From Synanceia verrucosa (Eukaryota > Chordata > Actinopteri > Perciformes > Synanceiidae), in assembly GCA_029721515.1 (NCBI GenBank), contig CM056566.1, positions 19,210,353 to 19,274,352 on the forward strand: 64,000 nucleotides of DNA, given 5' to 3'. Below are positions 57,814 through 64,000 of this stretch, in pieces. Each line of letters opens with the position of its first letter. The stretch's first letter is position 1. The notes under the pieces are model-generated. The model was not told where the DNA came from. It saw nothing but the letters and a program-made list of their open reading frames with translations, and searched no databases. The translations under genes were made by a program, and so were the position numbers.

Positions 57814-58529
57814 CAGAGTTGAAACGTGGGGAAATTCCTGTTTGTCATGACTTCCTGTGCTGGAGCTGGACCAGAGTACAGTACTGCGATGTGCAGAGAA
57901 TGACATGTACCAACCAAACAATCCTCCAGACTTCCTTCATTGCCATATCCTCATTCCACACCCTTTCACATTCTTGCTCTTTTTCTCTCGCTCTTTTCTT
58001 CCCCATTATGGATAGCTTCTCTTGCCTTGACTCCTTTCTGTCCTCTTCCTCCTCCTACCTTCCACCCTTTCCCCTCTTTTGTTCTGCCTGAGCTCCCCCC
58101 CCCCCTCCTAAAATGTAATACACATGAAATTATGATGAAACTACAGTAAATTCCCTCCTTTTTGGTCTTATCCCATGTTTAGCTCAACCCCTTAAATACC
58201 AAACCACATCAGTGACAGGCTTAAAAACAAAAGAGGGAGCAGGAGATTACACTGAAATCAACACTCAAAGTCTGTATTTAAGAGCTTTAATTTAGCCCAG
58301 GTAAATAAAGTCTGGCACAATGTGGTTCTGGCTGTGTAAACATCAGGTTTTTGTTAGAGAGGATGGTTAACTGATACTTGAGAGAAAATGTACTGTATAT
58401 ACACAAAAGAAATTATAAGGTTATTCTGCAGGACACGTGTCTTCATGTAAATCCATGTGCCGTCGATAGCATCCAATTTTTTGCATTTTAAAGCTAATGG
58501 GATTTCTTGTTTTATTGTTTTATTTTTTT

Positions 58530-58865
58530 CATTTTTTAATATAAAACATGATTAAATCATTCAACATACTAAAAAAAGGCATTTTGAGTACCTTTAATGA
58601 CATTTATGATGTCATGCAACATTTAATTTTTGACATTTTCGACATACTATAGTATGACCATTTTTTTTGACAAACAATGAATTGGCTTTTCCACCACTTT
58701 TTTCAACATAAATTACCATGAATTCATTAAACCTTCCAAAAAAAGATATTTGGAAGACTTTTATTACATGAAATGCTCTTTAACTTTTTCGACAGACTGC
58801 AGTATGACAATTTTTTATATTTTTGACATAATATAAAATTGCTTTTTCTCCACTTTTTATGTGTA
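58530..58865. repeat. diverged ~150-bp tandem duplication with a CATACTATAGTATG palindrome
   Basis: Two diverged units in the same order. Both contain TTTTTCGACA.ACT..AGTATGACAA/C followed by TTTTTGACA and CTTTTC.CCACTTTT. The TTTTCGACA motif recurs at about 58637 and 58787, 150 bp apart. In the first unit the 14-bp perfect palindrome CATACTATAGTATG lies at 58643-58656; in the second it has mutated. A CAACATA..AT.ATTCA(T)TAAA stretch also recurs at the edges. Confidence 0.6.
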
Positions 58866-61800
58866 AATACATATGCAAATTCCCCACAATGTAACTGAAA
58901 AATCAATGAAAAGCCAGAGCAGTAAGGATGCTTGATGTCTTGTTAGCTTTAGCACTTAAACTTAAAAAAATCTCTTTCAGTAACTTCTCTGCAGCAGTGC
59001 TTTACCCGTTTGGTGAAATCATCAAGGTTAAATGGTAGCCATGAGTCACTGGCTACCAGCAGACATTTCCACATCTCACTGGTATGGTTCTATGTGAGAC
59101 GTGTTTGTTTGGGAACATGGACTGGACATTGCGGCCAGTGGTTAAGGGCCAGCACAGACCCACATTGTGTTAAAAGAATGCACGCTTCTCTCTACTGAAT
59201 AACTTACGTCTTTACTGGACATCTTTTGACTCATAGGAGTCATCGACCATGAAAGAAACCCAAAATTCAGATTCTTCCGATCAGTCCATTTTTGTGTGAA
59301 CTTTTAAGTTGTATTCTTCCATGTCAGCTAGTATTGGACATGTTTCATGCTGCCTGGAGATGAAGCCATGTATTTGCACATTTGCACATTGCCAACAGCC
59401 GACACATCTGTCAGTGATGTGAGATAAATATTTGATAGCAGAACTTATTGGGCAAAAGCGTTTCTATAATCCATTTTCTCTTGCATCGAGTCTCTGAACA
59501 AAGCATGCAGTTGATAAAATTTTTCTGTTTCTGTACAGATTCTAATGTGATACTTTGAAATATGCATCAAAATATGTAAATGAAAAGGTGATGGTTGTTA
59601 TTGTGCTTCATAGAAGTGATGCTCTTCCCAGTTTAAACATCTTTGGTTTTGTATCTGAACATGAGCCCCTGTGTCTGTATCTGTACATGAGTACATGTTT
59701 GTACTATGGAAAATCAATGAGCAGTACTACAATGATTTGTCTTGCCAGGGAAGACTGTTTTAAGACTGGATTTCATTGATCTGGTGGAGAAATGAGAAAT
59801 AAGCTACACAAGACAGGTCTTGACAGTGAACAGGGGGATCACAAAATACAGTCTGTGGTCCAACTCAGTCAAGAGATCCATCTCTACAAGAATTAAAAAG
59901 TGAAATAAACCCACTGTTTTAATTTTTTTCTGAGAAATACATCATACCAGAACTCATATTGAAACAACACTGAACTTAAATCACATAAAGTATAGACATT
60001 TTAAATTAAAAAGTATGTCATTACTTTCAACATTGTCCAGTAAAGTAGAGGACCAAAGCTTCAGCTCCACCACGACAAAAGCACTCGGATACTAAACTGG
60101 CCCTGAGGCCTTTAAACACACTTACATTATGTGAGGCATTTCACCATCACAGTCAGTCAGCTGTTCAACAAGTTGTTAAGAGCTTAAACACAACTCTGGC
60201 CACATTTTAACCTCTTGTCACCCATGTAGCTCCACTTGTTCAACCTCTGCAGTTGCATTATATACACAACATAGCTCCAACTTAGAATTTAGGTTGAACC
60301 ACAACCTGCAATTATGGCTGACAGTCACCATGTTGTGGCGCTCAAGTGGTGCTTGAGAAACTGACAGACAATATTATCACGTTCGGCAATTTACGAGGAG
60401 ACGGTTACATCTCAAAATGTGTGTTACTTGTTACTGAAATACGAAGAAATCTAAAGTATAAGTATAGTCCCACGAAACGTGGCTCAACTAAAGCTCAACT
60501 CAGTCATAACAGGAAATGGGGGCATGAATCAGCAGCAGGGGTTTCCCTTCCATTAGAAGACTTTTATTACTCATTTTAGAGTCTGAGGGTTTTATTTTTG
60601 TTTTGGCTGTGTGGTTTTATGGTGATTTCAATCCCAATGCCTGAATATTTTTTAGAATTAAAAGTGCATTGCTCTTTCAAAGGATGTACTTACATTAGTA
60701 TGCAATTAAATTACCATTACATCAGTGGCTTAATATTGCTTTCATAATTAATATTGGGACAATATATCATCCAACAACAGTAGAAGACTGATAATAACAC
60801 TTGCCTTGATTTAGTTGAAAAAAATCATTCAACACCAATACTAATCTGATTTTGCCTAATCATTACTTGGCCCAGAGCACTTTACCACAGAGAGAGCTTC
60901 CCACATGAGACATAACATCTCATGAAACTGGAAGATTTAAAGCAATTACAGCAGCCTTTGAAATAGTCACCAGGAGAGACAGACAACATGTTCTGATGGA
61001 GTGCTATATTACACTAAGACCTGCCAACCTACAGAGAATAAGCTCCAAAGGGCAATCATCCTCCTGATCTTCTGTTAAAACTACAAGCAGCTGTATCAAC
61101 ACTCACCACACAGGCAAACCGTGCTGGATACAGCAGATTTTCTCCAAGGCCTTAAAGTGATGCTCGTGTTTGTTTTCCTAATACATGGGGATGGACAATA
61201 TTACTTTTTTTATTTTTAAGAGAGACAATGGTTAACTGCATTAGATGGGAGCTAACAATAATCTATCATCAGTATAACAATACTTTTCCATCAATTTAGC
61301 ATTGCATTTCCATAAAGTGGAACCACAAGACTCTAAAAAAATCTTCAAAATATACATAAGTAGGCCTAACAAGGATTGAGATATATTTAATCATTGCAGG
61401 TCAGTATGGATACTAAAATTCCCATAATGAAATAAAGATGATAAAATCTTGTACTTCCCATCTCATATTACACAGGCTTTTCTTAAAAAAAATAGTTAAA
61501 GTTAAGTTAAAGTCTCAAGCCCAAGCTTAGCTAACAGTGAGAGCAACACCATAAATTAGTGCAATGCACCTTTAATTTTGAACTTTTTTTGGTGGAATAC
61601 AGTATACACTGTGTACAGTACTTACTGTATATCAACCAAGAATTTGTTTGTGTATAATAAACTACAACACATCACAATTTGCAGCAGTGCTGGCACATTC
61701 TTAATTAGAATGGATTTAACACAATTACAGCACTCAGGAAACCCAGTCCATTCTGTGTTTACATTGTGTCCTGTCATCCTCCCACATGGACAGGCTGAGA

Positions 61801-63575
61801 GGATGACAGGGCAGATGTGGAACTACATGCCAATCAGGGACCAGGAAGTCTATCAGGGGGAGCTCTAATTGCATGGCTTTTGAACAAACAGTTACTTTAA
61901 CTTGAACGTGTGGAGGTGCATAGTGTAGGGATACATTAAAAAAAACACTTTAGGCAAATTAAAGCCAGCAAGTCCTTAAAGCAACACATTGACATGTTAT
62001 GTCTTTCATCAGCCCCTTAATGTTCTCCCCTTCCAACTATATCTTAAGGTATTTTTTTTAATATATTCAAAATACTGCCAAAGCTACTATTTTAACATCT
62101 GGAAGTCATCCCCCCAACTCCAAGCCTCCATTTGCTGACTACAATAATTTGGTTTATAAGTAGCTCCCATGGAGCGCTCCCTGCATAGAAAATCTATCAG
62201 CTCCATCATCTGCGCCACCGAGACATCCCAGTTTCACCGCCACAGACTCTCCAAATCAGACGACCATTAAAAGTTTTCCTCCATTGAATTCGTAACTCAA
62301 GACAATCTGGTGAGCCCGGCCCCCTTTACTGTGGAAGAAAGGAGGCGTGTAATCAAGTCATTGCTCAAAAATGCAGCATGTGTTTCCAATCAAGGCCGTC
62401 TGTGGACCTGGTTGAATTCACATGTTTGGCCGTTTCAGCTTTGGTAGAAAACAGCCCATTTGTTGCGATTGTCAGTGATGTGGCAACAACAACTGGAACC
62501 AATTTGGAAGATAGTGACCTCATGTAGGTTTTTGCTGATTTGGAGGAGCGTATTCTTTTGCTTTCCGCTTCTCTCAGAGAGGAGGGGAAAGACTTTTGAG
62601 TTTCGATTTTTGACTGACAAAGGGACTCTGCTACCAAACTGAGGTTATCCAATGGTTTCAAGACTAAAAGAGCATTCAGGCTCTTTGATGTGAGGCGCTA
62701 AGTGGCATCTTTGAAGATGCTTTACAGCTATGTCAGCGTCTGGGAGGAGTAAAGTTCAACACACACATGCAGAGGCATGATTCTAACTGTGGGCACAGAC
62801 TCCTGTGTTCTGTTATTGGACTCAGTGATCTATTGCTGTTTTTTTTCCCTTTTTCCATGTTCACATCACCCAACCTTATTCCAATCTTATGAACACTTCT
62901 TCTTCTTCCAGTACAGTTTGTAATTTTTGGCATCACCATTTCCAAGTGTGAGCTGGAAGTCTGCTCCTTTATCTCATTTGCCAACTTACGTTCTTTTGCG
63001 CTGGCTGCACATATGACTTTCATTGTGGGTTGTACAACTGCATTAACTTAAAAAAAGTCAACATTTGTTTGAAACATGTTTTCAATCTTCAAAGCACCAT
63101 ATTTGATTTTGTAAATTCCTCCTAATCTGCTTCCTCAGATATCTCGCCAACAGCCTCCTCCACATGAACTCTTGCTAACTTCTTTTCTTTCTGTAGACGT
63201 TAAAAATCGTTTAGATAGTTTACTGAGAGAATGAGACTTTCCTTCAAATATGAAGTTTCGTTAACAGTCAACCACACTCAATTTGAAGGTTAAATTTTCC
63301 ATATAAAAGTCCCAATTAAAAGGAGAAACACTGCTAATTGCAACCAAAGGTGTATGCAACATCCAGTGCTACTCAATGTGTGAAGCACTTGGAGCGCTCT
63401 GGATTTAACGTTGCGTTTTAAAGTCGATGCTGAATTGTTGCCTCATGCATATTTCTCAGTCAACCGAAGCACAAACAAGTAGTCACATACATAAAATGCC
63501 AAATATTCAAGCATATTAAAACTATTTCAAACAATACGAACCAGTCATTGTGTGGAATAAGCCATGAAAGCCCCC

Positions 63576-63577
<2 letters not shown>
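58866..63577. other. noncoding, no gene recognised
   Basis: AT-rich DNA with no conserved coding exon, RNA gene or transposon structure recognised on either strand. It could be col5a2 intron 1 or 5' flanking DNA. Confidence 0.5.

Positions 63578-63609
<32 letters not shown>
63578..63609. repeat. (CA)n microsatellite
   Basis: About sixteen CA units. Confidence 0.93.
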
Positions 63610-64000
63610 GTTGCCTCATGGCGCTGCTGAACCACATTTTCCCTTAGTCTACAAAAACCATCAACTTTCCACTGTTTTTATTTGGTCGAAATGCAATCGC
63701 CTCACCCACCACTGACTATTCTATGGAAAGAAGCCACGGTCACTGTGCTGTTTCACATGAACAAATATGGACAGAGACTAGATGGAGACTTTGATTAGAG
63801 CACAGTCTCTTAGAGCTTTTGAAAGACAAACATACATAAAAAAAACACAGTAAAACCATTTTCCCTGATCATGTCAGAACAGCTAAAAATCATGGAGCTA
63901 CTGTGGGAGCAATTGATATTTTAGTCAGGTAAGGTATAAAGCTTGGTTCATATACTTCAGTGAAATAGTATTCATTTGCAGTGTTTTCAAATGCCAGCAT

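Overview
The window is vertebrate nuclear DNA, most likely from a ray-finned (teleost) fish. It carries two spliced genes with canonical GT/AG introns, arranged tail to tail. The introns hold Tc1-like transposons, foldback elements and a tRNA-headed SINE of kinds common in teleosts. No bacterial, viral or organellar gene organisation was seen. The species cannot be named from the sequence.

Plus strand, about 10.0-29.5 kb: gulp1 (engulfment adaptor, PTB domain containing 1). Nine coding exons of the conserved form are present (10029-29169), from the residue just after the basic N-terminal start exon to the stop codon, followed by a poly(A) signal at 29526. A tenth, in-frame proline-rich exon (23330-23563) can be inserted or skipped without changing the frame. 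The first coding exon, about 10 residues, was not found and probably lies upstream of the window.

Minus strand, about 48.8-30.5 kb: col5a2 (procollagen alpha-2(V)). I placed 53 coding exons (48768 down to 31986): the von Willebrand C domain, a short N-propeptide helix, a telopeptide, 42 exons of 45/54/99/108/162 bp giving 996 residues of Gly-X-Y, and four C-propeptide exons of 307, 182, 243 and 147 bp. The signal-peptide exon is not identified; 49-64 kb is probably first intron or upstream DNA. One glycine of the main helix is replaced by alanine (41084-41086). The two genes do not act in one pathway: GULP1 is a cytosolic adaptor for engulfment and membrane traffic, while type V collagen controls fibril diameter outside the cell. 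Their adjacency matches the human 2q32 neighbourhood, but here no COL3A1-like gene lies between them.

The rest is repeats and unassigned noncoding DNA. A 34-bp minisatellite occupies 0.24-1.07 kb. Foldback and inverted-repeat elements lie at 5.65-7.07 kb. A nearly complete Tc1-like element with 34-bp identical ends and a twice-frameshifted transposase lies at 11.53-13.13 kb, and a deleted Tc1-like copy of another lineage at 23.98-24.77 kb. One short palindromic element family sits once in a gulp1 intron (10.16 kb) and once in a col5a2 intron (40.12 kb). An inverted pair of repeat copies lies at 26.3-27.5 kb, and several common teleost interspersed repeats and microsatellites are scattered through the window. 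I found no convincing novel biological system; the helix interruption and the extra gulp1 exon are the observations most worth checking.
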